From: Pseudomonas taeanensis MS-3
Lineage (GTDB): Bacteria > Pseudomonadota > Gammaproteobacteria > Pseudomonadales > Pseudomonadaceae
DNA: 64,000 nt
NCBI RefSeq assembly: GCF_000498575.2
Contig: NZ_AWSQ01000001.1
Location: forward strand, 849,914-913,913
Direction: 5' to 3'
This document shows positions 26,432-36,300 of this stretch, piece by piece (positions within the stretch are counted from its first letter, which is position 1; the number at the start of each line of letters is the position of its first letter). The notes beneath the pieces are model-generated. The model made no database searches. It was not told where the DNA came from and saw nothing but the letters and a program-made list of their open reading frames with translations. Made by a program: the position numbers and the translations under genes.

Positions 26432-27478
26432 CTACGCGGGCGCGGTGCTTTGCCAGTTACCACTGAACCGTCGTTGGTGACACCAGACCGCCCAGCAGAT
26501 CCGCACCAGCTTGTTCGCCAAGGCCACCGCCGCCTTGTTGTGGCCGATGCGCGCCGCCGTTTGCGTGGCCCAGCGCTGTAGCGCGGTCATCCGTTCGGGC
26601 GTGTTGGCCTGGCAGCGTTGGGCCGCCAATAAGGCGGCGCGGGCGCCGTGGATCAACAAGGTGCGCACGTAGGTGTTGCCCTGCCGGCTGATGTGCCCCA
26701 ATTTGCGGCTGTTGCCGCTGCTGTATTCGCGCGGGGTCATGCCCAGCCAGGCACTCAGTTGCCGACCATTGGCGAAGCGCTCCGGCTGGCCCACGGCGGT
26801 TTTCAAGGCACTGGCGGTCAGCAGGCCAATGCCGCTGACCTCATCCAGTATGCGTACCACTTCATCGTCGGCATGCCAGCGTTTCAGCTGTTGCTCGCAC
26901 TCATTCATGCACTGCTGGTACAGGTTGATCTCGGCCAGGACGATATGCAGCTGATGGCTCAAGGCGGCTACTTCCGGACACTCCGCCAATTCATGGGCCG
27001 CCCTGATGAAAGCTTCGGTGCGCTCCGGCGCCTGGATACCCGCCTCGCGAAAAATACTGCGCAACAAGTTGATTCGCTGGGTACGGCTCTTCTTCCAGGT
27101 TTCGCGCAGACCGTGTAACTGCTGCACCTGTTGCTGCTCGTGGCTCTTCACCGGCACCGGATGAATGCCCTGACAACGCGCCGCTTCGAGGATGGCATCG
27201 CAGTCGTTGCGGTCGGTCTTGTTGCGCCGCCGATACGGCCGCACATAGCGTGGATGCAGCAACATCACCCGATGCCCCAGCGCCTGCGCCACTCGGCCCC
27301 AGTAATGTGCCGTGCCGCAAGCCTCCATGACCCACTCGACCGGCTCGCCCTGCTCCTGTATATATCGCCGGAACGCCTCACGACTCAGCCGCCTGCGCTG
27401 ACTCACCTGACCGACACGGACACTCTCGGCAACCTGGTAAACGGACTTGGCCAAATCAACTGCAATACGCTTATGCAT
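26432..27478 (-). CDS. IS110/IS1111-type transposase (DEDD recombinase)
   Basis: 348 residues starting MHKRIAVDLAKSVYQ. The N-terminal RuvC-like DEDD domain (IAVDLAK, later DRNDCDAI) is followed by a long helix (EQQLKRWHADDEV) and the Tnp_20 domain (VSGIGLLTASALKTAVGQ, GRQLSAWLGMTPREYSSG) with the serine needed for strand exchange. It is full length and probably active. It acts with an RNA guide from the same element to insert into attC sites. The frame is open to 27601 but the ATG at 27478 is the one shared with the other copy. Confidence 0.88.
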   Translation of the reverse strand: MHKRIAVDLAKSVYQVAESVRVGQVSQRRRLSREAFRRYIQEQGEPVEWVMEACGTAHYWGRVAQALGHRVMLLHPRYVRPYRRRNKTDRNDCDAILEAARCQGIHPVPVKSHEQQQVQQLHGLRETWKKSRTQRINLLRSIFREAGIQAPERTEAFIRAAHELAECPEVAALSHQLHIVLAEINLYQQCMNECEQQLKRWHADDEVVRILDEVSGIGLLTASALKTAVGQPERFANGRQLSAWLGMTPREYSSGNSRKLGHISRQGNTYVRTLLIHGARAALLAAQRCQANTPERMTALQRWATQTAARIGHNKAAVALANKLVRICWAVWCHQRRFSGNWQSTAPA

Positions 27479-27607
27479 AGCGACTCTCCCAGCGATCACC
27501 CGAACGACTCGGTATCGGCAAGTGTGGTGCAAGGAGAGTCCATTACAGCAATCCAGCGGACCCGCTAAAGCGGGCCGCTGATTTCCAACGTTATGCCTCA
27601 ATAAATC

Positions 27608-28057
27608 GTGATGAGCATGCCTACAGAGAAACTTAAAGTCGCGACTGAACTACTGGATAGAGCCCTTTGCATGTATTACGAGGGGAATTCTTACTTCGCA
27701 GCGTTGCACTTAGCCGGTGGTGCAGAAGAAGTTCTCGGTGCGTATGTTGAACGTTCTGGCAGAGAATCATCGTTCAAGAGTCTTCTACACGGCGCAGTAA
27801 AGCTCTCCAAATTTTTTGGCGATGGGGTGGAGTCGAAAACTAAAGACATCGCAGCCATCATGAATTATGCGAAGAACCGAACCAAACACATGGACGAGGA
27901 AGGCGACGATCATGTCTACTTTGATCCAAAGGTAGAGGCGCGTGATCTCTTAGATCGAGCGGTTTCGAACTACTACACACTAATGAACTTCCATGAACTC
28001 CCCGAAACGGAGCTTTTGCGTAGGTTCAATCAGGAGCTCATTGGCCATGGAGCATAA
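27608..28057 (+). CDS. Hypothetical protein of cassette 3
   Basis: 149 residues; an ATG three codons later (after ATGAGC) is an equal start. Helical throughout: KVATELLDRALCMYYEGNSYFAALHLAGGAEEVLGAY, then NYAKNRTKHMDEEG. The repeated helix pattern with R-N-x-x-K-H is seen in small cassette-borne proteins with HEPN-like character, but the R-x4-6-H signature alone is not enough to call it. It begins 12 bp after the core GTTATGC, so it is the third cassette. Its own attC is imperfect: GCATAATC at about 28053 is one change from GCATAAC. Confidence 0.6.
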   Translation: MMSMPTEKLKVATELLDRALCMYYEGNSYFAALHLAGGAEEVLGAYVERSGRESSFKSLLHGAVKLSKFFGDGVESKTKDIAAIMNYAKNRTKHMDEEGDDHVYFDPKVEARDLLDRAVSNYYTLMNFHELPETELLRRFNQELIGHGA

Positions 28058-28157
28058 TCGCTCCATCGGGAGGGCATGTTTCGGCTAACTTCGCTAACCT
28101 ATGCATGCCGCTAATGTCGTGCGTGCGCAACCTCCAGAACCGTGGTGAAAATTATAA

Positions 28158-28388
28158 ATGAGCAAGTATAGAGAACAACGAGACCGTCTGAATGAACGAG
28201 TAGCAATGGCCTTCAAGCTGGGAGACCAGATACATCAGTCAAAACCGGACTCATTGGAGCATCTTCTGCTAGTCAAAATTCTTGATGTATTTCTGGCTGC
28301 AAATGGCCGCATGCATGATGAGCTTGAGAAATTAAGGGAAACTGGTGAGGACAAAACCATTTACCCTGAATCGCCCCTAGTTTTCTAG
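28158..28388 (+). CDS. Small hypothetical protein, 76 residues
   Basis: Starts MSKYREQRDRLNERVAMAFKLGD and ends EDKTIYPESPLVF; hydrophilic and helical. It resembles short orphan proteins in accessory DNA. It has no good RBS (ATTATAAATG) and no recognised family. It ends just before an IS1182 element that split a palindromic repeat. Confidence 0.45.
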   Translation: MSKYREQRDRLNERVAMAFKLGDQIHQSKPDSLEHLLLVKILDVFLAANGRMHDELEKLRETGEDKTIYPESPLVF

Positions 28389-28409
28389 GCACTCGATGAC
28401 TGCTTTTGG

Positions 28410-30085
28410 CCCAGGCTGTGTAAAAACGCTGGCATCGACCTTGCTGTGATTTGATGGATTCAAATCAGCGAGGGATGCCGATGAAGCGTTTTATCCAGGG
28501 AGAGCATCGCGGCCAAAGCGTGCTGCTTCCCGAGAGCCTGGATGACTACGTGGCGGACACCAACCCGGTGCGCGTGGTCGATGTGTTCGTCGATGAACTC
28601 GACCTTGGTCGACTCGGTTTCGAGGGCGTTGTCCCCGCAGAAACTGGTAGGCCTGCTTACCATCCTGCCGTCCTGCTGAAGATCTACATCTACGGCTACC
28701 TCAATCGCATCCAGTCCAGTCGCCGCCTTGAGCGAGAGACCCAGCGCAACGTCGAACTGATGTGGTTGACCGGGCGCCTGATGCCGGACTTCAAGACCAT
28801 CGCCAACTTCCGTAAGGACAACGGTAAGGCCATCCGCGGCGTTTGTCGGCAGTTCGTCGTGCTGTGCCAGCAGCTCGGTCTGTTCGCCGAAGCGCTGGTG
28901 GCTATCGACGGCAGCAAGTTCAAGGCGGTCAACAATCGTGATCGCAACTTCACCAGTGCCAAGTTGCAACGGCGGATGGAGGAAATCGAATCCAGCATCA
29001 GCCGCTACCTCACCGCCCTGGACACTGCCGATCGGCAGGAACCTGCCGTGGCACAAGCCAAGGCCGAGCGACTGCACAGCAAGATCGCGGTGTTAAAAGT
29101 GAAGATGCAGGAACTCCAGGCCATCGAGATCCAGCTTCAGACCGCCCCAGACAAGCAGATTTCACTGACCGATCCTGATGCACGCTCGATGATGACGCGC
29201 GGCACCGGGATGGTCGGTTACATCGTCCAAGCTGCGGTCGATACGAAGCATCACCTGATCGTGACGCACGAAGTCACCAACGACGGCGTCGACCGTGACC
29301 AACTGAGTAGCATGGCCATGCAGGCGCGGGAAGCGATGGGCGTGGAAGCGCTCTCGGTGGTCGCTGACCGAGGCTATTTCAAGAGCGAGGAAATCCTTGC
29401 CTGCCACGAAGCTGGCATCACCGCTTTCGTGCCCAAAACGCTGACTTCGGGAGCAACAGCGGCTGGCCGCTTTGGTAAAGGGGATTTCATCTATGACGCT
29501 GCCAAGAACGAGTACCGATGCCCTGCAGGGCAAAGCCTGATCTGGCGCTTCTCACATGTCGAGAAAGGACTAAAGCTGCACCGTTACTGGAGTTCGAACT
29601 GCCAAAGGTGTGCGTTGAAAGAGCAGTGCACACCGAGCGCACAGCGCCGGGTGAGTCGCTGGGAGCATGAGTCGGTGCTTGATGCGATGCAGACTCGCCT
29701 GGATCAGGCACCGGAGATGATGCGCATCCGCCGTCAGACGGTGGAGCATCCGTTCGGCACGTTGAAGGCCTGGATGGGCGCCACTCATTTCCTCACCCGA
29801 ACGCTCGACCGGGTGAGCACGGAAATGAGCCTGCACGTGCTCGCCTACAACTTCAAACGAGTGCTGAACCTGCTGGGCAATCGTGTGCTGATGGCGGCAA
29901 TGAGGGCCTGAAATCCCGTTGGCTGTCCACTTAACTCGCCGCACAGCCTCGTGGAGGCCGCACTTGCCCCAAGTCAGCGGGATGCCTCGAATCGACACAC
30001 CAAGAGCCCGCAGGGTCTCTGGGTGCCGCTAAAACAATCCAATTTCCAGCTATCCATCACCCGCTGCGTTTTTACACGGTCTGGG
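28410..30085 (+). mobile_element. IS1182-family insertion sequence A, inside a palindromic repeat
   Basis: Inverted ends CCCAGGCTGTGTAAAAACGC and GCGTTTTTACACGGTCTGGG. The left flank is GACTGCTTTTGG and the right CCGATCCCAG, so the target was a GGCC of the dispersed palindrome. Depending on where the tips are placed, a 4 bp GGCC duplication is possible. Confidence 0.85.
28481..29911 (+). CDS. IS1182-family DDE transposase A
   Basis: 476 residues from MKRFIQGEHRGQS, preceded by a weak RBS. N-terminal DUF772-type part (PAYHPAVLLKIYIYGYLNRIQSSRRLE), DDE acidic residues in VAIDGSKFKAVNN and VVADRGYFK, and a late Cys-rich segment (RCALKEQCTP) before EHPFGTLKAWMG. All parts are present, so it may be active. 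Upstream codons to 28451 belong to the leader. It is related to, but clearly different from, the copy at 31472-32902. Confidence 0.88.
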   Translation: MKRFIQGEHRGQSVLLPESLDDYVADTNPVRVVDVFVDELDLGRLGFEGVVPAETGRPAYHPAVLLKIYIYGYLNRIQSSRRLERETQRNVELMWLTGRLMPDFKTIANFRKDNGKAIRGVCRQFVVLCQQLGLFAEALVAIDGSKFKAVNNRDRNFTSAKLQRRMEEIESSISRYLTALDTADRQEPAVAQAKAERLHSKIAVLKVKMQELQAIEIQLQTAPDKQISLTDPDARSMMTRGTGMVGYIVQAAVDTKHHLIVTHEVTNDGVDRDQLSSMAMQAREAMGVEALSVVADRGYFKSEEILACHEAGITAFVPKTLTSGATAAGRFGKGDFIYDAAKNEYRCPAGQSLIWRFSHVEKGLKLHRYWSSNCQRCALKEQCTPSAQRRVSRWEHESVLDAMQTRLDQAPEMMRIRRQTVEHPFGTLKAWMGATHFLTRTLDRVSTEMSLHVLAYNFKRVLNLLGNRVLMAAMRA

Positions 30086-30150
30086 CCGATCCCAGTCGCT
30101 CGTGACGGACAGATACCGACCCAGCCTGACCGCCTAGGCTCGTCCGAAAG
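30085..30150. repeat. Dispersed palindromic repeat, right part of the copy split by IS1182-A
   Basis: GGCCGATCCCAGTCGCTCGTGACGG then ATACCGACCCAG. Together with TGACTGCTTTTGGC at 28397-28410 it makes one diverged copy. Confidence 0.55.
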
Positions 30151-30176
30151 GCCACTGCGCTGCGCTTGGTTTACAG

Positions 30177-31175
30177 TCAGACCATGACGTAACCATTAGA
30201 GGCTTTCTGGTAGCGCCGTCCGATGTACTTTTGGAAGGGGCGAATGGCGTTCTCACTATCACCGATGATGTGCACCATGGCCTGGGCCGCCACCTTGGTA
30301 TTGAGTTCCGCGACAGTGGCCTCATCAACCTCGTTCTTGTCCTCTGTGAACCGTTCGGAATCGCAGATGATATAGGCGACCCGTGGCGAGATTGGGTAGT
30401 AGAAGTCGGCATGCGTAGGCGCGGCGAACCCTGTCTCTGAGATGCATGAGTGCACATTAACGACAGGCTGGTCGGAAGTAATGAAAGGCATATTGGTGTC
30501 ATTTACCAACAATGCATGTCTCGCGTTGTGACGATCTAGGTACAAGCTGAGCCCGATATTCATGCCGAACATGTAGCTCAGGAACCACCACGCATGCACC
30601 ATTGCATCGGCCACTTCAATCTCCATGGCGTTGCGCCGCGATAGAACCTTGATCACGCCGTCTCGGAAAGTCTTCGTACGGGAGATCTGGTGACCGAAGA
30701 ACGCCATAAACTCGATCATTCGCTGCTTATCCCGTAACACATCGAGGCGCTCATCAGCGAGCGCAGCCAACACTGGACGCGCCATTTCTTCGTGGGATGC
30801 GTGGAGATTTTCCAGTGGGTTGCACTTCATTGCATGGAGACGCAGTTCGGCTTCCCGATTCTGAAAACCAGACTTGCGGTAGATCTCCTCAACCTGCTGC
30901 ATCTTCAGAAAATCATTAAGGTATGACATGTGCTGTTGGTGCAGATGATCGGGGCTTTGTAGGGAGAAGCTTTTAATCACCTCGACATGCTTACTGCTAA
31001 GCGCGGTGGTCTTGTAGAAATAGTCGTCGGCCACAATGGCACGCACGCTATCGTGGGCAAACTTCCCTGTCTTAGTGGTGTAGAAAACATTCTTCGTGCC
31101 GTTACCCCAGCGAGCTAGGTACTTCGCCCAGACGTGATGGTGCCGCTTCTTGGCTTCGAGGTCTTTGCGCGACAT
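30177..31175 (-). CDS. DUF4238 protein
   Basis: 332 residues. The N-terminus KKRHHHVWAKYLARW and the later PFITSDQPVVN and DFYYPISPRVAYII fit the DUF4238 family, whose members begin with a His/Tyr-rich h-y-x-P-x-x-Y-L-x-x-F/W motif and contain an S-D-x-P-V. The family is poorly characterised, widespread in accessory regions and sometimes near defence genes. No catalytic assignment is safe. It lies alone between the two IS1182 elements. GACATGGGCG context gives a weak RBS. Confidence 0.7.
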   Translation of the reverse strand: MSRKDLEAKKRHHHVWAKYLARWGNGTKNVFYTTKTGKFAHDSVRAIVADDYFYKTTALSSKHVEVIKSFSLQSPDHLHQQHMSYLNDFLKMQQVEEIYRKSGFQNREAELRLHAMKCNPLENLHASHEEMARPVLAALADERLDVLRDKQRMIEFMAFFGHQISRTKTFRDGVIKVLSRRNAMEIEVADAMVHAWWFLSYMFGMNIGLSLYLDRHNARHALLVNDTNMPFITSDQPVVNVHSCISETGFAAPTHADFYYPISPRVAYIICDSERFTEDKNEVDEATVAELNTKVAAQAMVHIIGDSENAIRPFQKYIGRRYQKASNGYVMV

Positions 31176-31274
31176 GGGCGTCCATTCCGTTGTGTGCTGG
31201 CTAGAAAATCTCAGCCTGCTAGCCCCCTGTCAACCTAGAGGCGGGTCCTGATTGCGACTGCTTGCCTGTGAACC

Positions 31275-31400
31275 TTCCAGCTGGCGGTCCGATTTTGGCC
31301 GTTTTCTGCCTTTGTCCAACGGCCGTTTAGGGTCGACTCCGGCCAGTCACGACCGGCCGCAATCGACCCGAAGCTGCCGGTCACGAAAGGCAGAAATCGG
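31275..31400. repeat. Dispersed palindromic repeats (tandem), left part of the copy split by IS1182-B
   Basis: GGTCCGATTTTGGCCG with TTCTGCC, then CCGGCCAGTCACGACCGGCC, and CTGCCGGTCACGAAAGGCAG with AAATCGG. The right part continues at 33060 (CCAATTGCGG) and again GACTGCTGCTTGGCC near 33091. Confidence 0.65.
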
Positions 31401-33059
31401 CCCAGAGTGTGTAAAAACGTCCCGGTAAACCCTTGCTATGATTTCCGAGAATCTCATCGCAAGGGACGCCCATGAAACGGTTTATCCAGGGTGAACACCG
31501 AGGTCAAAGCACCTTACTTCCCGAAAGCCTCGACGACTACGTCAGCGATACCAATCCGGTACGTGTGGTCGATGTCTTCGTCGACGAACTCGACCTAGCC
31601 ACGCTAGGTTTTGATGGCGCCATTCCAGCCGAAACCGGCAGACCTGCCTACCACCCCGCGACCCTGCTGAAGATCTATATCTACGGCTACCTGAACCGCA
31701 TCCAGTCGAGCCGACGTCTTGAGCGTGAAGCCCAGCGCAACGTCGAGCTGATGTGGTTAACCGGGCGCTTAATGCCCGACTTCAAAACCATCGCCAACTT
31801 CCGAAAAGACAACAGCAAAGCTATTCGCGGCGTCTGCCGCCAGTTCGTTTTGCTCTGCCAGCAGCTGGGGTTGTTTAGCAATAACCTGGTCGCTATCGAC
31901 GGCAGCAAATTCAAGGCGGTGAATAACCGCGACCGCAACTTCACCAGCGCCAAACTGAAGCGGCGCATGGAAGAAATCGAGGCGGGCATCAGCCGTTATT
32001 TGGCTGCGCTCGATGCGGCTGATCGACAGATTCCTAGCGCCGCCGCGCCAGACACTGCCAGCCTGGAAGATAAAATCGTCAAGCTCAAAGCGCAGATGAA
32101 AGAGCTTCAGGGGATCGAATCTCAGCTCAACGAATCGCCAGACAAACAGGTTTCGCTGACCGACCCGGATGCCCGCCCAATGATGACGCGCGGCAGTGGT
32201 ATCGTCGGCTACAACGTGCAGACGGCGGTCGATACGCAGCACCATTTGATCGTTGCTCACGAGGTCACCAACAGAGGTTCTGACCGTGACCAACTCAGCT
32301 CGATGGCGAAGCAAGCTCGGGAAGCCATCGGCGCAGAAACGTTGTCGGTAGTCGCCGACCGAGGCTACTTCAAGGGTGAAGAAATCCTTGCCTGTCACGA
32401 TGCAAACATCACCACCTATGTGCCAAAGCCGATGACTTCAAGCGCCAAGGCTGATGGCCGGTTCAACAAAGATGCTTTCGTTTATGACTCGACGAAAAAC
32501 GAATACACCTGCCCGGCTGGAGAGGCACTGATCTGGCGTTTCTCCAGCATTGAGAAAGGCATGACTATGCACTGCTACTGGAGTTCAAAATGCCAGAGTT
32601 GCAGGCTGAAAACCCAGTGCACTCCAAGCACAAATCGGCGAGTAAAGCGCTGGGAGCATGAATCGGTGCTGGAGGAAATGCAGGGCCGGTTGAGCCGCGC
32701 GCCAGAGATAATGAAGATTCGAAAAAGAACTGTTGAGCATCCCTTCGGGACGCTCAAGCAATGGATGGGGGCAACGCACTTCCTGACTCGAAAACTGAAC
32801 GGGGTGAGCGCAGAAATGGGCCTGAATGTGCTCGCCTACAACTTGAAGCGGGTGATGAAAATCATCGGCACCGAAGGCTTGTTGAAGGCGATGGCGGCGT
32901 AAAAGCCCGGCTTTTACTGCCCCAAGAGGTGCCAAAGCGTTTCATACGCGCTCTGAAGCGTTACCGGCGCTGATCGTGGTAAATATTCGGGAAATCGCCG
33001 CGCCCAGGAGCAATGGGCTGAAGCACGCAAGATAAGAAAGTTTTTTTACACACTCTGGG
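31401..33059 (+). mobile_element. IS1182-family insertion sequence B, inside a palindromic repeat
   Basis: Inverted ends CCCAGAGTGTGTAAAAA and TTTTTTACACACTCTGGG. Flanks are AAATCGG and CCAATTG, so a GG/CC step of the repeat was the target, as for element A. Confidence 0.85.
31472..32902 (+). CDS. IS1182-family DDE transposase B
   Basis: 476 residues with the same layout as transposase A: PAYHPATLLKIYIYGYLNRI, VAIDGSKFKAVNN, SVVADRGYFKGEE, C-rich CQSCRLKTQC and EHPFGTLKQWMG. Many silent and missense differences from copy A (for example in the central helical linker) show that the two are distinct family members, not a recent duplication. GCAAGGGACGCCC precedes the ATG. Confidence 0.88.
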   Translation: MKRFIQGEHRGQSTLLPESLDDYVSDTNPVRVVDVFVDELDLATLGFDGAIPAETGRPAYHPATLLKIYIYGYLNRIQSSRRLEREAQRNVELMWLTGRLMPDFKTIANFRKDNSKAIRGVCRQFVLLCQQLGLFSNNLVAIDGSKFKAVNNRDRNFTSAKLKRRMEEIEAGISRYLAALDAADRQIPSAAAPDTASLEDKIVKLKAQMKELQGIESQLNESPDKQVSLTDPDARPMMTRGSGIVGYNVQTAVDTQHHLIVAHEVTNRGSDRDQLSSMAKQAREAIGAETLSVVADRGYFKGEEILACHDANITTYVPKPMTSSAKADGRFNKDAFVYDSTKNEYTCPAGEALIWRFSSIEKGMTMHCYWSSKCQSCRLKTQCTPSTNRRVKRWEHESVLEEMQGRLSRAPEIMKIRKRTVEHPFGTLKQWMGATHFLTRKLNGVSAEMGLNVLAYNLKRVMKIIGTEGLLKAMAA

Positions 33060-33136
33060 CCAATTGCGGACGCTCAGCACTTTCCATCAGATGACTGCTG
33101 CTTGGCCAAAGCAGACGCATATGCCTTTTCGCTAGC

Positions 33137-33316
33137 ATGACTGCTTTTATTCGAGAGGAAGAACTTCGACACTGTCGGGTGTGTGACAACCTCGCAGCAG
33201 TATCGTACTTCGAAAACCTTACTCGAGCGTCGGTGCTCCAACTAAATGCAGTTTCCATCGGCGCAGCGACCGAGATTAGTGTCAACCTCGAAAGCAAGGA
33301 GCAGACTAAGCAATGA
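33137..33316 (+). CDS. 59-residue protein coupled to the STAND gene
   Basis: From ATG 33137 to TGA 33314-33316 the frame encodes MTAFIREEELRHCRVCDN, then AVSYFENLTRASVLQLN and a tail ending SKEQTKQ. The TGA overlaps the ATG of the STAND gene at 33313 (ATGA), the classical coupling arrangement. HCRVCD could be half of a zinc site. The start lacks a clear RBS and lies just after a palindromic repeat, so the true start, or a lost upstream part, is uncertain. A small upstream partner could be a regulator or inhibitor of the large protein; alternatively it is a relic. Confidence 0.5.
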   Translation: MTAFIREEELRHCRVCDNLAAVSYFENLTRASVLQLNAVSIGAATEISVNLESKEQTKQ

Positions 33317-36300
33317 GTCGACCAGAAACACCTCCTGGCGAAGGCGATCTCGGAACTAGCACGTTGGCCAGCGGGCCCGCGGGCACCCATTTCGAGGCAC
33401 AGGTTGGTGCTTCATACTTGCTAGCCATGCTCGCCGGGGCACCTGCCCGGGGCCTTCCTGGCACTACGATAGATCGAGTTGCGCTACAGCAGGCAAATGC
33501 GGGGCGTCCACTTGACGACGTGGTAATCCACGCCCACGACAACGTGTCCGGGAAGCCGGCGGTCCTGGAGGTTCAGGTCAAGCGATCCATCACCTTCGCC
33601 GCCGCCGACCCCGTCTTTCGCAAAGTCGTAGGCCAAATCGTCAAAGCGTCGCAACGACCTGACTTCCTGACGCAGCGGTACGAGCTGGCGATTGCGACGA
33701 CGAAGGGATCGCGCAAGATCGATGGGGCATATCAGGATGTACTTACGCTCGCACGGCAGATTGGCGACGCAGCTACGTTTGCCGCGCAGATTGATCTAGC
33801 TGGCGTGGCAAACGACGACATGCGCGCGTTCGTCAAGACGTTCAAAAGCCACCTGCGAAACGAAGGCTCATCAGACGACAACGAGACCGTCTGGTTGTTG
33901 TTGCGCCGACTTCAGATTCTGACTTTCGACTTTACGGCTCCAGGCTCGGCATCGCATGACTTGGCGCTAGAGCGCGCAGTACGTGTGCTGCATACCGACG
34001 ATGGATCGCTGGCCGGGGCCTTCTGGGTCAGCCTCATTGAACTAGCAATCGATGTGGCGAAAGGCGGCGGCGACAGAACCCGCGAGACAGCACTGCATGC
34101 TCTGGTACTGCTGGGCTATCGACTCCTAGGCGAACGTCGGCACGCGACGGCCCGCGCAGCGCTAGCCGAGTCATCCCGGCTGGCACTTGCTGATATTCGT
34201 AACCGTGTAGGCCGCGTTGTACTTGCACGGCAAGAGCGCGTTGCCGCAACGCGTGAAGCGTTGGATCGTGGACGCTATGTGGAGGTCCGTGGTGATGCAG
34301 GCGTCGGCAAATCGGGGGTTCTACGGCAGATGGCCGAGGCCATGCAAGCCGAAAGTCAGGTCATCGTTCTCAGTCCAGGACGATGTGTTCCGCGCGGGTG
34401 GACTGCGTTGCGCGCACAACTCGGCTTCGACGGAACACTTCGCGAATTGCTCGTAGAACTGGCTAATGACGGCGGCGCTACGATCTTCGTCGACAACCTC
34501 GACTCTTTCAGCCCAGAAGAGAGGCTCACGGTCGTCGATGTAGTTGGGGAAGCCTCTTTCGTTCCGGGAGTAGCTGTGGTCGCGACGGCTCGGCGCGAGT
34601 TTGGGATTGATGAGCCTAGCTGGCTGCCAAGTGATGCACTTGCACGCCTGGGCCAAACTGACCCGATCACGATAGGTGAACTGAGCGAGGTGGAGATTGA
34701 GCAGCTGAAGGTGACTGATCCTTCGCTTGCGCCCCTTTTGACGGACGGGCATCCCGCACGCCAGGTTGCCAGAAACCTATTTCGCCTCGCATGGCTGGCG
34801 AGTCAGCCAGCATCTGATCCAGTACCGCGCACTGAAATCGATATGGCCGAGCAGTGGTGGACCAGTGCGGACGGCGGACGCGACGCCGGGTGGCGTGATC
34901 GGACTCGGCTGTTGCGAAGCGCAGTAGCGCAGACCTTGTCTGGCGCCGACTTTCTCGACGTTACAGGCCAGCCTGCGGCGGCGATCGATGCGCTTGTGTC
35001 TAGCGGCACTCTGCGGGATTTGAGTATTGACCGGGTCGCGTTTCGTCATGACGTACTGTGCGAGTGGGCGATCGCGAGCGCCCTGCACGCCGACTCCGAA
35101 CTCGTCGATAGGCTGCAACTAGATCGGCCGGCAACGGCGATATTTGCACGTGCCGTTGAGCTGGCGGCGCGCATGGCAATCGAGCGGTCGTCTGATGGCG
35201 TGAGGTGGCACGCGCTCGTTGATCGGCTGAGTCAAGCGGGAGTTCATCGCTCTTGGCGCCGCTCCGCGTTGCTCGCATTAGCTCGATCCGAAGCTGCGGG
35301 AGCAGTTCTCCAACGCGCATCCACCGAGCTTCTCGACAATGGCGCCGCACTGCTGCGCGAACTTATCCGAACGGTCATAGCTGTCGACGTGCTTCCGGCT
35401 GCAAAGGTCTTCGCGGCTGCGGGCGTCGACCCCACGCTTATACCTGCATCGATCAACGTCCCGCGCGGCCCTGCATGGACGACGTTGATTGTCTGGCTCT
35501 TGGTTATCGGAGATAGCGTTCCCTGCGAGGCTATTCCAGAGATCGTTCAGCTATATGCGGGATTCTCGGTTGGCACGCTTGGCGCCACCGACATCACGCC
35601 GTTTACGACACGGCAGATCTATCGTTGGCTGAGGTTGTTGGAGCCAAGAGACGCAATGCTGACGCCGAGCGAGGGCCCTGTGCTCTGGGCACACCTTGAT
35701 CGCGACGGGCTCCAGTCCCTGAAATCGGACCTTCGCGATGCGTTCGTCATGTTCGCGCGGACAACGCCGGAGTTGGCCGCTGAATACCTGACGGCAGTGG
35801 GAAAGAGCGAGCACAGCGAAGACATCGTGCGCAGCATCCTGAGGATGCGCGGCACGCTGGCGCAAGCAGCCCCAGCAGAGCTGGCTAACCTGACCGCGCA
35901 GGCGTTGATCGCAAGGCCCCGGCCACGCGAGCACCACTTTGGCCGGGAGCGCGAAGAGGCGTTTACTTATCTCGATCACGAGTTCCTTCAGGCATCGCCG
36001 GCACGAGGCCCATTCCTCGATTTATTGACTAACTCGCCCAAGGACGGATTGGCCTTGGTTCATCGTTTGGTCACACACGCAGTCGCACACGGAAGCCGCG
36101 GTGCTGACCCCAGGACGAATGGGTTCGACTTGGCTTTGCCGGGAGGTGCACGTACGTTCCCGTGGACGCAGACCTACTTTTGGTCGCGCAACAGCAACTT
36201 CTACGCCGTCACATCCGCGCTGATGGCCCTCGAAGCATGGGCGCACCGCCGCATCGAGGCAGGCGAAGCATTTGAAGCTGTCCTGACGGACGTGCTCGGG

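Larger units (their letters stand above)
26177..27543 (-). mobile_element. IS110-family (IS1111 attC-type) insertion sequence, complete
   Basis: 1367 bp with subterminal inverted ends ATGGACTCTCC and GGAGAGTCCAT and no target duplication. It is inserted within an attC at the same relative position and orientation as the first copy. IS1111-attC elements are known to target integron recombination sites in Pseudomonas. Confidence 0.85.
26161..27596 (+). other. attC recombination site 2, split by an IS1111-type element
   Basis: Left half GCATAACAAGTCATAT (26161-26176); right half from 27544 with the arms AGCGGACCCGCT and AGCGGGCCGCT and the end CCAACGTTATGCC (GTTATGC at 27590-27596). Without the insertion it is a regular attC with complementary outer cores and an inner stem. 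Confidence 0.75.

Noticed and set aside
24251..27543. Two IS110 copies considered as a composite transposon carrying the protease gene
   Set aside because: Each copy is separately placed in an attC site at the same position, and the segment between them is a complete cassette, so independent insertion explains the layout better.
28410..33059. Two IS1182 elements considered as a composite transposon with DUF4238
   Set aside because: The two elements are clearly different in sequence and each lies in its own repeat copy; no outer target duplication joins them.
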